Shown here: positions 1 to 10,118 of the stretch, piece after piece
Layout: every line of letters starts with the position of its first letter
How positions within the stretch are numbered: the first letter of the stretch is position 1
From: Holophagales bacterium
Lineage (GTDB): Bacteria > Acidobacteriota > Thermoanaerobaculia > UBA5066
Length of the DNA stretch: 64,000 bases
Direction: 5' to 3'
NCBI GenBank assembly: GCA_016719485.1
Contig: JADJZB010000004.1
Location: 380,001 to 444,000 of the forward strand
The notes under the pieces: model-generated
Database searches by the model: none
The model's input: only the letters and a program-made list of their open reading frames with translations
What the model was told of the DNA's origin: nothing
Position numbers and translations under genes: made by a program

Positions 1-502
1 TGCGCGTGTAGGCGAGGTTCGTCTCGGCCTGCCTGAGGGCGGCCGTGGATTGTTCGACGGCGGCCGCCGCTCCGTCGCGGTTCGCCTTCGCCGTGTCGTA
101 CTCCGACTGCGCCTGCAGCTGCGCCTCGAGGAGCTTCTTCGCACGGGCGAGGACGAGCTCGGCGTTGCGCAGCTCCACCCTCGCCCGCTCGAGGTCGGCG
201 CGCCGCTGGTCGACCGAGGTCTGGAAGGGGGTCGGGTCGAGCCCGGCGAGGAGCTGCCCCTTCTTCACCTCGGAGTTGAAGTCGGCGTGCAGGCTCGCGA
301 TGATCCCGGAAACCTGGCTCCCGACCTTGACGGTCGTCACCGCCGAGAGGGTTCCCGTCGCCGTGACGGTCGCCACGACGTCGCCCCTCGTGACCTTCTC
401 CTTGCGGAACTTCGGGCCGCTCTTCTTGTCCTTCGAGAGGATCAGGACGCCTCCCGCGACGATGGCGGCGACGATCACCGCTCCGATCAGGGCCTTCTTC
501 AT
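1..502 (-). CDS. MacA/HlyD-type periplasmic efflux adaptor (N-terminal part)
   Basis: Only the first 167 or so residues lie in the window; the rest runs off the left edge. An ATG at 502 begins a protein with an N-terminal membrane anchor (about residues 3-22, rich in A, I and V). Next comes a barrel-sandwich segment (VKVGSQVSGIIASLHADF, then VKKGQLLAGLDP). A heptad-rich alpha-hairpin follows (RRADLERARVELRNAE through AKKLLEAQLQAQSEYDTAK). This order is that of MacA-type adaptors, which bridge an inner-membrane ABC or RND pump to an outer-membrane channel. It lies 4 bases after the stop of the outer-membrane protein gene, so the two are probably cotranscribed. The pump partner would lie outside the window. 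Confidence 0.85.
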   Translation of the reverse strand, partial: MKKALIGAVIVAAIVAGGVLILSKDKKSGPKFRKEKVTRGDVVATVTATGTLSAVTTVKVGSQVSGIIASLHADFNSEVKKGQLLAGLDPTPFQTSVDQRRADLERARVELRNAELVLARAKKLLEAQLQAQSEYDTAKANRDGAAAAVEQSTAALRQAETNLAYTR

Positions 503-506
503 CGAA

Positions 507-1631
507 TCAGCCTTTCCCTCCCCGGCCGGCGCCGGGAGACGTCCCGAACGGGAACCGGACGACCAGCCCGAGCCGGAACGCGTTGAAGGTCCGTACGGAT
601 TCCCCGTTCCGGATTCTTCGCGCGGCGTACTCGACGGTGGCCTCGATCCCCTTGCGGCCGATCCAGACGGCCGCGGGCTGGTGGATTCTCTCGTTCGCAT
701 CGGCGTCCGTGTAACGCCACTCGCTGTAGGTGTAGCGGAAGATGACCGTCGGGAGCTCGAACCGGAACGCTCCGCGCCACGCCAGGCCGTCCATTTCGGC
801 CGCAGGGCGGAACTCCCCCGCGGAAGGATCGCCCGCGGCCCGAACGAGCACCTGGAGCTCCAGCGAGATCGGTCCGAGGGTTCCCGTGACGTCGGCGAGG
901 CCGTCGCTCCGTCGGTACTCGGCCCTTCCGTCCGTCGGGACGATGCGCGCCGTGCCGCCGGAAAGGCCGGGACGAAGCGTCCAGAGCCCCTTGTTGTAGA
1001 GGAATGTGACGCGGCCCGAAAAGCCGTCGTGAAGGAGCGCCGCCGGGTCCGATTCGACGCCTTTCCCTTCCTCTTCCCAGGCGACCCGGTCGTTCTGTCC
1101 GGCCCATCGCACCGCCCAGTCGATCGCGTGCCAGCCGAGAGGCCGGCTCCCCACGATCTGGACGCCCCAGTCGGGGTTCCGGTTGACGCCGTTCAGGGAG
1201 AAAAGGTCGCCCCCGAACGTCTGGTCGGCGAGACCGACGACGCTCACGACCTTTCCCGCACGCACCTCGCCAACGGGTGTGTCGACGAAGGCGTAGCCCT
1301 CCTCGAGCCAGAACGAGCCCGGGAAGTACTCCCGGAAGAGCCCTTCCCGGCCGCGCAACTCCAGGCGGGCACCCCATCCCTTCTCCCGGAAGGCGGCCGT
1401 CAGGAACGCGTAAAGGAGCTCCGCCTCCCGAAGGTCGCGGTCCCGCGTCGGTTCCAGGGCCGAAAGCGAGGCGCCGAGGACGAAGCGCGGGGGCTCGTCC
1501 GCCGGAGGATCGGCGGAGACGGGGCCGGGGATGACGAGGAGGCTCGGAACGAGCGCCCAGAGGAGCCGGGTAACTCTCAAGCCGGGCGATGATACGGCCC
1601 GGGGACGGAGAGGTTCTCGCACGGGGAGCAT
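507..1631 (-). CDS. Outer-membrane beta-barrel protein, hypothetical
   Basis: About 374 residues if the ATG at 1631 is used. A TTG at 1580 would give a cleaner signal peptide (RLLWALVPSLLVIPGPVSA), so the start is uncertain. The mature part alternates polar and hydrophobic residues with many aromatics (GWHAIDWAVRWAGQ, VIFRYTYSEWRYTD, AFRLGLVVRFPFG). It ends in a strand-like segment containing phenylalanine, as expected for an outer-membrane barrel. I do not recognise a specific family. The start lies 5 bases from the stop of the upstream membrane-protein gene, and the end lies 4 bases from the adaptor start. It therefore sits in an operon and may be linked to efflux or the envelope. Confidence 0.65.
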   Translation of the reverse strand: MLPVREPLRPRAVSSPGLRVTRLLWALVPSLLVIPGPVSADPPADEPPRFVLGASLSALEPTRDRDLREAELLYAFLTAAFREKGWGARLELRGREGLFREYFPGSFWLEEGYAFVDTPVGEVRAGKVVSVVGLADQTFGGDLFSLNGVNRNPDWGVQIVGSRPLGWHAIDWAVRWAGQNDRVAWEEEGKGVESDPAALLHDGFSGRVTFLYNKGLWTLRPGLSGGTARIVPTDGRAEYRRSDGLADVTGTLGPISLELQVLVRAAGDPSAGEFRPAAEMDGLAWRGAFRFELPTVIFRYTYSEWRYTDADANERIHQPAAVWIGRKGIEATVEYAARRIRNGESVRTFNAFRLGLVVRFPFGTSPGAGRGGKG

Positions 1632-1635
1632 CCGC

Positions 1636-2514
1636 TCAGGCGGACGACTCGTCGGAGAGAGCGGAGAGGGCGGCGAAGCGGGCCGCGCGCCCCTCGACGA
1701 CCCTGCGCACGCGCGTCCGGAAGGCGAGGACCTCGAGCTGACGAAGCCGGCTCGCCTCTCCGCTGCGACGCCGCTGCTGCTGCCTCGCGACGGCCAGCAG
1801 GAGGGCGCTCCTCACGTACTCCCGCCGCTCGTCGGCGCGGCCGAACCTCGGCTCCCGCCAGCGCCGCCAGGGGCTCACGAGGACGGCGAGGTCCTCGTCG
1901 GGAAGGATCCCGAGACGCGCCTCCTCGGAAAGCTCCCGCACGACGCGTCGACGCTCGAGGAAGACGGGAACGACCCAGGCGAGAAGACCGGCCAGCAGGC
2001 CCACGGCAGGCCCGACGGACCGAAGGTGGGGCGGAAGCGCTCCGCCCAGCGCCAGGAGGCCTCCCGCGATGACCGCCGGAAGGACGACGGCACTCGCCCA
2101 CGCGAGCCCCCGGCGCCAGCCGACCTCCGTGTTTGCGCGGCAGCCCTCGGCGCCCCAGGTCGAAAGCGCGGCCGCGACCACCGTGCCGCCCAGGAGAGCC
2201 CCGGCGAGCCCCGCCCCTCGGAACGCGAGTCCGGCGACGGCACCGGCGCTCAGCGAGAGCGCGGCCGTCGCCCTCGCCGCCTCCGCGATGAGCGGCGAGT
2301 GACGCTCCGCCCCGAGAAACACCAGAACGAGAGACGCCACGAAGAGGCCGGCTCCGAGGACGACGGGTTGCGGGAGCGGATGGGGCCAGGCGCCGAACGC
2401 GGCGGCCGCTCCCGCCAGCCCCACCACGGCCGCCCCCTTCGGGCCGCGCGCCCGCCGGGCCGCGCCGACGGCGAGGAGCAGCAGCGCGAGGCGGGCGGCG
2501 AGAAGGACGGTCAC
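1636..2514 (-). CDS. Hypothetical multi-pass membrane protein
   Basis: The GTG at 2514 overlaps the ribF stop as GTGA, giving 292 residues. The first 180 or so residues hold about five or six hydrophobic helices (LLAARLALLLLAVGAA, AAVVGLAGAAAAFGA, LGAGLFVASLVLVFLGA, and others). A basic, charged cytoplasmic tail follows with arginine-rich helices (VFLERRRVVRELSEEARLG, ARQQQRRRSGEASRLRQ). No catalytic motif is visible and I cannot name a family. Because ribF is frameshifted, this reading frame is joined to the ribF N-terminus as one 606-codon open frame. The GTGA overlap shows where this gene really begins. Confidence 0.7.
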   Translation of the reverse strand: MTVLLAARLALLLLAVGAARRARGPKGAAVVGLAGAAAAFGAWPHPLPQPVVLGAGLFVASLVLVFLGAERHSPLIAEAARATAALSLSAGAVAGLAFRGAGLAGALLGGTVVAAALSTWGAEGCRANTEVGWRRGLAWASAVVLPAVIAGGLLALGGALPPHLRSVGPAVGLLAGLLAWVVPVFLERRRVVRELSEEARLGILPDEDLAVLVSPWRRWREPRFGRADERREYVRSALLLAVARQQQRRRSGEASRLRQLEVLAFRTRVRRVVEGRAARFAALSALSDESSA

Positions 2515-3456
2515 TCTTCGCCTCGGGAGAGGAACCAGAGGCGCGTCGCCTCCACGTCGCGGCGGATCTGCGCCGTCAGCTCGAGCATCGAAGGGAAGAC
2601 CTTCTCGTCCCGCAGGCGCTCGAAGAACGTCAGGCGGATCGGCTCGCCGTAGACGTCGGAGGAGAAGTCGAGGATGTAGGACTCCACCGTCGTCGCGTAG
2701 TCCTCGTAGACGGTCGGCCTGCGGCCGATGTTCGTGACGCAGGTGAAGGTCCGCTCGAAGGAGCGGAGGATGGACTTTCGTCACGTAGACGCCGTCTCGC
2801 GGGTAGAGCTCGTTGTCGGACTTCAGGTTGATCGTCGGGAACCCGATCTTCCGACCCATCCGGTCACCTTTGGCGATGAGGCCCTCCATCGCGAAGGGGC
2901 GCCCGAGGAGCCGCCGCGCCTCGGAGACCTTCCCCGCCTCCAGGAGGCTGCGAACCCGCGTCGAAGAGACCGGTTCCCCGTCCTCGGAAACGACGTCGAG
3001 GGGCACGACCTTGATCTCGGCCTCCTCCCCCAGCTGCGAGAGGAGCGTGACGTTGCCGCGCTTTCCGCATCCGAAAGCGAAGGCGGAGCCGACGTGGACT
3101 TCGCGCGCGCCGAGCGAGCGGCCGAGGAGGTCGCGGACGAACTCCTCGGCAGGCATCGCGGCGAACTCCCGCGTGAAGGGGACGACGACGAGGGCGTCGA
3201 CCCCGAGGGCCGCGATCGCCTCTTCGCGCTGGCGAAGCGTCTGGATCAGCTTCGGTGCCCGCTGGGGATGGAGAATCCTCATCGGATGCGGGTCGAACGT
3301 CAGCACGACCGAAGGCGCGTCGAGCTCCCGGGCCCGGTCGACGACGCGGCGGAGCATCTCCTGGTGCCCGGTGTGGACACCGTCGAAATTCCCGATCGTC
3401 ACGACGCCCCCTCGCGGGAGGTCCGTGCGCCGGAATGGGTCGACGTAGATGTTCAC
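2511..3456 (-). CDS. ribF: Bifunctional riboflavin kinase / FAD synthetase RibF (frameshifted)
   Basis: RibF phosphorylates riboflavin to FMN and adenylylates it to FAD in the cytoplasm. The N-terminal FAD-synthetase domain is clear: GNFDGVHTGHQ nucleotide-binding motif near residue 22, TFDPHP, and SSTRVRSLLEAGKVSEA. The riboflavin-kinase domain starts intact (GDRMGRKIGFPTINL, DGVYVTK) but loses frame at about 2775. Deleting one base there restores a normal C-terminus (TCVTNIGRRPTVYE, then LSRGEE and stop at 2511) and a total of 314 residues, the usual family length. The gene follows rimO by 13 bases. RibF is essential in most bacteria, so a sequencing indel is more likely than real loss. Confidence 0.88.
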
Positions 3457-3469
3457 GGCTGGCGCGGGC

Positions 3470-4822
3470 TCACGTGACGATCCGCCCCACGAGATCGTAG
3501 TCGTGCGCTTCCGTCACCCGGACCTTCACGACGGTCCCGGGACGCGGAACGAAGCCATCGGGCGCGTCGTTGACCAGGAGCTTTCCGTCGATCTCGGGCG
3601 CCTGGCGCTTCAGGCGTCCCTCGAGGAGGAGCTCCGACTCGTCGGAGACCCCTTCGACGATCGCCTCGTGGACCTTTCCCTTCAGCAGGCGGTTCTTCCT
3701 GCGGGAAATCTCGCGCTGCGCCTCCATGACGGCCGCGCAGCGCTCGGCCTTCACCTCGGACGGGACCGGGTCGCCCAGACCCTCCGCCCCCGAACCAGGC
3801 TCCGGGGAATAAGGGAAGACGCCCAGGTGGTCGACCTCGACGTCCTTCACGAAGGAGAGGAGCTCCTCGAAGTCGGCGTCGGTCTCGGACGGAAAGCCGG
3901 CGATGAACGTCGTCCTGAGGGCGATCCCCGGAACCGTTTCGCGCATCCCGGCGAGCATGCGGGCGTAGCTCTCGGGATCGCCGCCCCTCTGCATCGCGGC
4001 GAGGACCCGGCGCGACACGTGCTGGAGCGGGATGTCGACGTACGGCACGAAGCGGGGCTCTTCCGCCATGAGCGCCAGGACCGACGCGTGCAGCGTCTTC
4101 GGATAGGCGTAGAGGAAGCGGATCCAGGGCAGCGACGTCTCTCTGAGGAGCGTCCTCACGAGCGTCGCGAGCCCCTCCCGGCCGAGACCGACATCCTCCC
4201 CGTAGCGGGTGGTGTCCTGTGAGATCAGGACGAGCTCGGAGATCCCCTGTGCCTCGAGGGAGAGCGCCTCGCGAACGAGGGACTCGACGGTTCGCGACCG
4301 CTGGAGCCCGCGCATCTGGGGGATCGTGCAGAACGTGCAGGGGTTGTTGCACCCCTCGGCCACCTTCAGGTACGCGTAGCCGCGCCGTCCCGTCAGGACG
4401 CGCGGCGCGAGGTCGTCGTAGAGGCGCGTGGCGAGCGGCTTGGCCGTGAAGCGCGGGAGCGACGGCAGGCCGAGCGCCGCGGCCGGCGCCTTCTCCAGCT
4501 CGTCGAGCCCGATGAAGTGGTCGACCTCCGGGATCTCCGCCGCCAGCTCGGCGCCGTACTTCTGGACCATGCAGCCTGCGACGACGACCCGGTCGATCTC
4601 CCCCGCCTCCTTGCGCCGGACCTGCTCGAGGACGGCGTTCACCGACTCCTCCTTGGCCTGGTCGATGAAGCCGCAGGTGTTGACGATGACCACCCGGGAG
4701 GTGTCCGGGTCACCGAGGGTCAGCCCCTCGCGCTGCAGGTAGCCGAGCATCACCTCGGTGTCGACGAGGTTCTTCGGGCAGCCAAGGGAGACGATTCCGA
4801 CGGAGGGAAGCTTCAAGGCCAT
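3470..4822 (-). CDS. rimO: Ribosomal protein S12 methylthiotransferase RimO
   Basis: This radical-SAM enzyme adds a methylthio group to an aspartate of ribosomal protein S12. The N-terminal methylthiotransferase domain has SLGCPKNLVDTE, VNTCGFI and VVAGCMVQKY, giving three cysteines for one iron-sulfur cluster. The radical-SAM motif is CNNPCTFC near residue 160, followed by IPQMRG. A C-terminal TRAM-like segment (LKRQAPEIDGKLLVND to the end) completes the normal 450-residue length. SLGCPKNLVD distinguishes RimO from the tRNA enzyme MiaB. A TATAAT box lies about 48 bases upstream of the ATG. The gene leads the rimO-ribF operon. Confidence 0.95.
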   Translation of the reverse strand: MALKLPSVGIVSLGCPKNLVDTEVMLGYLQREGLTLGDPDTSRVVIVNTCGFIDQAKEESVNAVLEQVRRKEAGEIDRVVVAGCMVQKYGAELAAEIPEVDHFIGLDELEKAPAAALGLPSLPRFTAKPLATRLYDDLAPRVLTGRRGYAYLKVAEGCNNPCTFCTIPQMRGLQRSRTVESLVREALSLEAQGISELVLISQDTTRYGEDVGLGREGLATLVRTLLRETSLPWIRFLYAYPKTLHASVLALMAEEPRFVPYVDIPLQHVSRRVLAAMQRGGDPESYARMLAGMRETVPGIALRTTFIAGFPSETDADFEELLSFVKDVEVDHLGVFPYSPEPGSGAEGLGDPVPSEVKAERCAAVMEAQREISRRKNRLLKGKVHEAIVEGVSDESELLLEGRLKRQAPEIDGKLLVNDAPDGFVPRPGTVVKVRVTEAHDYDLVGRIVT

Positions 4823-4869
4823 TTGCGGGTTCCTCGGGCGACGCGAAGCGGTCGCCGCGCGAACCCTTG

Positions 4870-4875
4870 ATTATA
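4870..4875 (-). promoter_or_regulatory. -10 box (TATAAT) for rimO
   Basis: A perfect TATAAT on the minus strand would start transcription about 40 bases before the rimO ATG at 4822. I see no convincing -35 hexamer. It directly follows the inverted repeat that probably ends the upstream aromatic-biosynthesis transcript. Confidence 0.55.
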
Positions 4876-4879
4876 CCTG

Positions 4880-4917
4880 CCGCTCTCTTCCGGGGCCCCG
4901 CGACCCGGGAAGAGCGG
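4880..4917 (-). terminator. Inverted repeat after the aromatic-biosynthesis fusion gene
   Basis: CCGCTCTCTTCCGGG and CCCGGGAAGAGCGG pair with one bulge around a loop of about 9 bases, 28 bases beyond the stop at 4945. It has no strong T-tract, so termination is likely but not certain. Confidence 0.5.
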
Positions 4918-4944
4918 AATCCGGGCCGGGCGGGGCGTGGAGCG

Positions 4945-6999
4945 TCACCACATCTTCACGCCCAGTGCCTGGGCGACGCGGCGAAGGTCCCCCATCATCG
5001 CCACGAAGAGGTCGGGCGTCAGCGCCTGGGCCCCGTCGCAGAGCGCCTCGGCGGGATTCGGGTGGACTTCCACGATCACGCCGTCGGCTCCCGCCGCGAG
5101 CGCCGCGCGCGCCATCGGCGCGACGAACGCGGTGATCCCCATCGCGTGCGACGGGTCGACGATGACCGGCAGGTGGGAGCGGGCCTTGAGGACCTGCACG
5201 GCCCCGAGGTCCAGGGTGTTCCGCGTCGAGGTCTCGAAGGTCCGGATGCCGCGCTCGCAGAGGACGACGTGCCGGTTCCCCGCCGACAGGATGTATTCCG
5301 CCGCCAGGAGGAGCTCCTCCACCGACGACATCATCCCGCGCTTCAGGAGGACCGGGCGCTTGCTCTGACCCACTTCCTTCAGCAGTGCGAAATTCTGCAT
5401 GTTCCGCGCGCCGATCTGGAGCATGTCGGCTCCCAGCGCCACTTTCTCCACGTCCTCCGGCGACATCACCTCGGTGACGATCGGCAGGCCGTACTCCTGG
5501 CCGGCCCGGACGAGGATGTCGAGCCCCGCCATCCCGAGCCCCTGGAACGCGTAGGGGCTCGTGCGCGGCTTGAAGACGCCCCCCCTGAGGACCCGGCCTC
5601 CCCCTTCCCTCACGACGCGCGCCGCCTCGAAGACCTGGCCTTCGTTCTCCACGGCGCAGGGCCCCGCCACGACGACGAACCCCTCTCCGAAGACGACGTC
5701 GCCCACCTTGACGAGCGTCCGGCCGGCCTCGTCGCCCGCACGCCGCGCGGCGAGCGGGTAGGCGACCTTGCTCTCGGAAGCGAGGGGCGGCGCCGCCGGG
5801 CCCGGCGCCGCAGCCTCCTCGGCCGGGGAGAGGTCGACGTCCCTCGGCACCTGCAGGGACGGGTCCGCCTTCCGCGGGTAGCAGCCGAGGACGCGCAGGT
5901 ACCGGGCGTTCCGTCCGATCCCCTCGAGGGCCGTCGCGACGCGCGGCTCCTCCACGTTCCCTTCGATGTCGACGTAGAACTGGTACTCCCACGGGGTGTT
6001 CTGCATCGAGCGGCTCTCGAGCTTCGTCATGTTGACCGAGGCGCGGGCCAGCTCGGAGAGGCACCTCTCGAGAGCCCCTTCCTTGTGGTCGGTCACGAGC
6101 AGCAGCGAGGTCCGGCAGGGAATCCGCACGTCGAAGCGAAAACGCCGCTTGTGGACGACGACGAACCGCGTCTGGTTGTTGCGCTGGTTGGCGATGTCGC
6201 GCCGGAGGACGACGAGGCCGTGGAGCTCTCCCGCCTCGGCGCTCGCGATGGCCGCGTTCTCCTCGCTCCCCAGCTCCTTCACCCGCCCCACGCTCGCGGC
6301 CGTGTCGAAGAAGCTCTCCGCGGTCGCCCCGGGCAGGCTCTCGAGGAACTCGGAACACTGCATGAGGGCCTGGGGATGGGAGTAGATCCGTTTCAGCCGG
6401 GCCAGGGGCACCTTCGAGATGCCGAGCAGGCAGTGCTCGACCGGCCAGACCTCCTCGCCCATGATGTGCAGCTTCGAAGTACCCAGGAGGGTGTAGGTCT
6501 CGTTGATGCTCCCGGCGACCGAGTTCTCGAGCGGCAGGATCGCGTAGTCGCACTCGTCCCTCTCGACGGCGTCGACCGCCTGCCGGAACGAGCGATAGCC
6601 GACGAATATCGGCTCTTCCGGGCGGTCTCCGAAGAACTTGCGTCCCGCGAGGTGGCTGTAGGCCCCCTCGGCTCCCTGGAACGCGACCCGCAGGACGTCC
6701 GGCTCGGCCCCCTCGTTCGCCTCGCGCGTCAGCCGGCTCTCCTGCCGTCGCACGGAAGCCTCGATGACGTCGCGGAAGATCTTGACGACGTGGAAAGCGT
6801 TCAGACCCCTTTTCTGGGCCTCCCGGCCAACCCGGGAGAGGAGGTCACGCTCCCGCTCGAGGTCCCTGAGGGAGAGATCCGACTCCCGGCTCTTCAACGC
6901 CGCCACCTCGTCGACGACCGCCGACCTCTCCGCGAGGAGATCGAGCATCGCGGCATCGATCCGGTCGAGGGCGGCCCGGACCTTCGGCAGGTCGCTCAT
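4945..6999 (-). CDS. pheA: Trifunctional chorismate mutase / prephenate dehydratase / DAHP synthase
   Basis: A 684-residue fusion that joins the first step of the shikimate pathway to the two steps leading to phenylpyruvate. Residues 1-95 are an AroQ-type chorismate mutase (LDRIDAAMLDLLAERSAVV). Residues 105-285 are prephenate dehydratase (AFQGAEGAYSH, LPLENSVAGSI, NNQTRFVVV with the catalytic TRF). Residues 300-375 are an ACT regulatory domain (MTKLESRSMQ, WEYQFYVDI). After an Ala/Pro-rich linker, residues 430-684 form a type I DAHP synthase (VVAGPCAVE, GVFKPRTSPYAFQG, PVIVDPSHAMG). One ACT domain could let phenylalanine control both ends. Each two-domain pairing is known; I have not often seen all three fused. 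The promoter side is replaced by the poly-G tract. Confidence 0.93.
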   Translation of the reverse strand: MSDLPKVRAALDRIDAAMLDLLAERSAVVDEVAALKSRESDLSLRDLERERDLLSRVGREAQKRGLNAFHVVKIFRDVIEASVRRQESRLTREANEGAEPDVLRVAFQGAEGAYSHLAGRKFFGDRPEEPIFVGYRSFRQAVDAVERDECDYAILPLENSVAGSINETYTLLGTSKLHIMGEEVWPVEHCLLGISKVPLARLKRIYSHPQALMQCSEFLESLPGATAESFFDTAASVGRVKELGSEENAAIASAEAGELHGLVVLRRDIANQRNNQTRFVVVHKRRFRFDVRIPCRTSLLLVTDHKEGALERCLSELARASVNMTKLESRSMQNTPWEYQFYVDIEGNVEEPRVATALEGIGRNARYLRVLGCYPRKADPSLQVPRDVDLSPAEEAAAPGPAAPPLASESKVAYPLAARRAGDEAGRTLVKVGDVVFGEGFVVVAGPCAVENEGQVFEAARVVREGGGRVLRGGVFKPRTSPYAFQGLGMAGLDILVRAGQEYGLPIVTEVMSPEDVEKVALGADMLQIGARNMQNFALLKEVGQSKRPVLLKRGMMSSVEELLLAAEYILSAGNRHVVLCERGIRTFETSTRNTLDLGAVQVLKARSHLPVIVDPSHAMGITAFVAPMARAALAAGADGVIVEVHPNPAEALCDGAQALTPDLFVAMMGDLRRVAQALGVKMW

Positions 7000-7037
7000 A
7001 GCCTTCTCCGGGGCCGCGGCGGGGGGGGGGGGGCCCG

Positions 7038-7123
<86 letters not shown>

Positions 7124-7131
7124 CCCCGGCT

Positions 7132-8439
<1,308 letters not shown>

Positions 8440-8447
8440 AGACGCCG

Positions 8448-8453
8448 AATTTA
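8448..8453 (-). promoter_or_regulatory. -10-like box (TAAATT) for asnS
   Basis: This minus-strand hexamer lies 8 bases before the asnS ATG, which would place the transcription start at or next to the start codon. Confidence 0.4.
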
Positions 8454-8491
8454 GCAGGCGGCGGGCCGAACGCCCCTGAGGGCTGCGCCCT

Positions 8492-8746
8492 CTACCTCCC
8501 GCGGACGCGGAAGGCCTGGATGACCGTGAGAGCCTGGGAGATCCGGAGGAGCCTCCGGTTCTTCTTCTGGCTGGCGTCCGCGTCGTCCTGGGCGACGACC
8601 GTTCCGCGGGTCTCGCGGGCGGCCCGCTCGAGCTCGGCCTGGAGCGCCGCCAGCTCGTGCGCCTCGAACTTCTTCAGCATCACGCTGTTGAGGGTCAGGT
8701 ACCCCTCGGCCAGGTCGGCGGCGGACTTCCAGGCGGGAGCGGCCAT
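8492..8746 (-). CDS. Small hypothetical helical protein
   Basis: An 84-residue frame from the ATG at 8746. It looks like an alpha-helical cytoplasmic protein: LAEGYLTLNSVMLKKFEAHEL, then ELERAARETRG, then a basic helix KKNRRLLRISQALTVIQAFR. No signal peptide, cysteine motif or metal site is visible, and I do not recognise it. It lies between asnS (same strand, downstream) and the divergent acyl-CoA dehydrogenase gene. Codon-position bias and ordered amphipathic helices make it more likely real than chance. The function is unknown. Confidence 0.55.
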   Translation of the reverse strand: MAAPAWKSAADLAEGYLTLNSVMLKKFEAHELAALQAELERAARETRGTVVAQDDADASQKKNRRLLRISQALTVIQAFRVRGR

Positions 8747-8797
8747 GAGGCAGGCAGGATGCGCCCCGGCCGCCCGGCCCGTCAACGCCCGCGTGCT

Positions 8798-8803
8798 AGA
8801 TTC
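8798..8803 (+). promoter_or_regulatory. -10-like box (TAGATT) for the acyl-CoA dehydrogenase gene
   Basis: The hexamer lies about 52 bases before the GTG at 8855 in the divergent gap, leaving a leader of roughly 45 bases with a GAGGAGG ribosome binding site. No clear -35 is visible. Confidence 0.35.
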
Positions 8804-8854
8804 CTCCACGTCCGCGCGCGGCCCCCCACCGTAGTGCGTCCGAGGAGGCATTCC

Positions 8855-10042
8855 GTGGCATTTCAGGGTGTCGATTTCTTCCAGCTCGACGGGCTCCTTT
8901 CCGACGAGGAGAGGGCCGTGCGAGACCTCGTCCGCGACTTCGTCGACAACGAGGTCCTGCCGATCATCGAGGAGTGCGCCTACGAGGGGCGATTCCCGCT
9001 CGAGCTCGTCCCGAAGATGGCCGCCCTGAACCTCTTCGGGCCGACGATCTCCGACTACGGGCTTCCCGGCCTGTCGAACGTGGCCTACGGGCTCATCACC
9101 CAGGAGCTCGAGAGGGGCGACTCCGGCATCCGGTCGTTCGCCTCCGTCCAGTCGTCCCTCGTCATGTTCCCGATCTGGAAGTACGGGTCGAAGGAGCAGA
9201 AGGACCGATGGATCCCGGCGCTCGCCAAGGGGGAGGCGATCGGCTGTTTCGGCCTCACCGAGCCGGACTTCGGATCGAACCCGGGCGGGATGCGCACCGT
9301 CGCGAAGCGGGACGGCGACGCCTGGGTCCTGAACGGCGCCAAGGCGTGGATCACGAACGGCTCGATCGCCGACGTGGCCGTCGTCTGGGCGAAGGTCGGC
9401 GGATCCGACGGGAGGATCCAAGGCTTCCTGGTCGAGAAGGGAACACCGGGGTTCACGACGTCCGAGCACAGGATGAAGATGTCGCTGCGGGCCGCCGTCA
9501 CCTCGCAGCTCGCGTTCGAGGACTGCCGGATCCCGGCGGAGAACGTCCTGCCCGGCGTCGACGGCCTCAAGGGGCCGCTCTCCTGCCTGACGCAGGCCCG
9601 CTACGGCATCTCCTGGGGCGGCATCGGCTCCGCCATGGCGACGTACACCTGTGCCCTCGACTACGCCAAGAGCCGCAAGCAGTTCATGGACCGGCCGATC
9701 GCCTCCCACCAGATGGTCCAGGAGAAGCTCGCCTTCATGATCACCGAGATCACGAAGGGGCAGCTCCTCTCCCTCCAGCTCGGCCGGATGAAGGACGCCG
9801 GGACGATGAAGCCGGAGCACGTCTCCATGGCCAAGAGGAACAACGTCTGGGTGGCCCGCGAGTGCGCGAAGCTGGCCCGCGAGATCCTCGGCGCGAACGG
9901 GATCGTCGGCGAGTACCCCGTCTTCCGGCACCTCGCCAACATCGAGTCGGTCTTCACCTACGAGGGGACTCACGACATCCACACCCTCGTCCTGGGCCAG
10001 GCCGTCACCGGGATCCCCGCCTACAACCCCCCCGCCGAATAG
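8855..10042 (+). CDS. gcdH: Glutaryl-CoA dehydrogenase-like acyl-CoA dehydrogenase
   Basis: An FAD-dependent dehydrogenase, probably converting glutaryl-CoA to crotonyl-CoA in lysine/tryptophan or aromatic catabolism. The start is the GTG at 8855, because GAGGAGG lies 6 bases upstream; a longer frame to 8657 has no such support. The 395 residues carry FAD and substrate signatures (GCFGLTEPDFGSNPGGM, LNGAKAWITNG). The C-terminus TYEGTHDIHTLVLGQAVTGI, containing the catalytic Glu, is typical of glutaryl-CoA dehydrogenases rather than short- or medium-chain enzymes. It stands alone, and no electron-transfer flavoprotein genes are in view. Confidence 0.88.
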   Translation: MAFQGVDFFQLDGLLSDEERAVRDLVRDFVDNEVLPIIEECAYEGRFPLELVPKMAALNLFGPTISDYGLPGLSNVAYGLITQELERGDSGIRSFASVQSSLVMFPIWKYGSKEQKDRWIPALAKGEAIGCFGLTEPDFGSNPGGMRTVAKRDGDAWVLNGAKAWITNGSIADVAVVWAKVGGSDGRIQGFLVEKGTPGFTTSEHRMKMSLRAAVTSQLAFEDCRIPAENVLPGVDGLKGPLSCLTQARYGISWGGIGSAMATYTCALDYAKSRKQFMDRPIASHQMVQEKLAFMITEITKGQLLSLQLGRMKDAGTMKPEHVSMAKRNNVWVARECAKLAREILGANGIVGEYPVFRHLANIESVFTYEGTHDIHTLVLGQAVTGIPAYNPPAE

Positions 10043-10054
10043 TCCGGCGCTTCC

Positions 10055-10094
10055 CCTTCCGGGACGGGCCTCTCAGACGGTCCGTTCCGGAAGG
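10055..10094. terminator. Imperfect inverted repeat after gcdH
   Basis: CCTTCCGGGACGG and CCGTTCCGGAAGG match at 12 of 13 positions around a 14-base loop, 12 bases past the gcdH stop. There is no T-tract, so it may be a weak terminator or simply an RNA 3' hairpin. Confidence 0.35.
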
Positions 10095-10118
10095 CACCCC
10101 GGAACGCCGATGTCCCCT

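Noticed and set aside
8657..8854. Longer N-terminus for the acyl-CoA dehydrogenase
   Set aside because: The added residues are low-complexity shadow; GAGGAGG and family length support the GTG at 8855.
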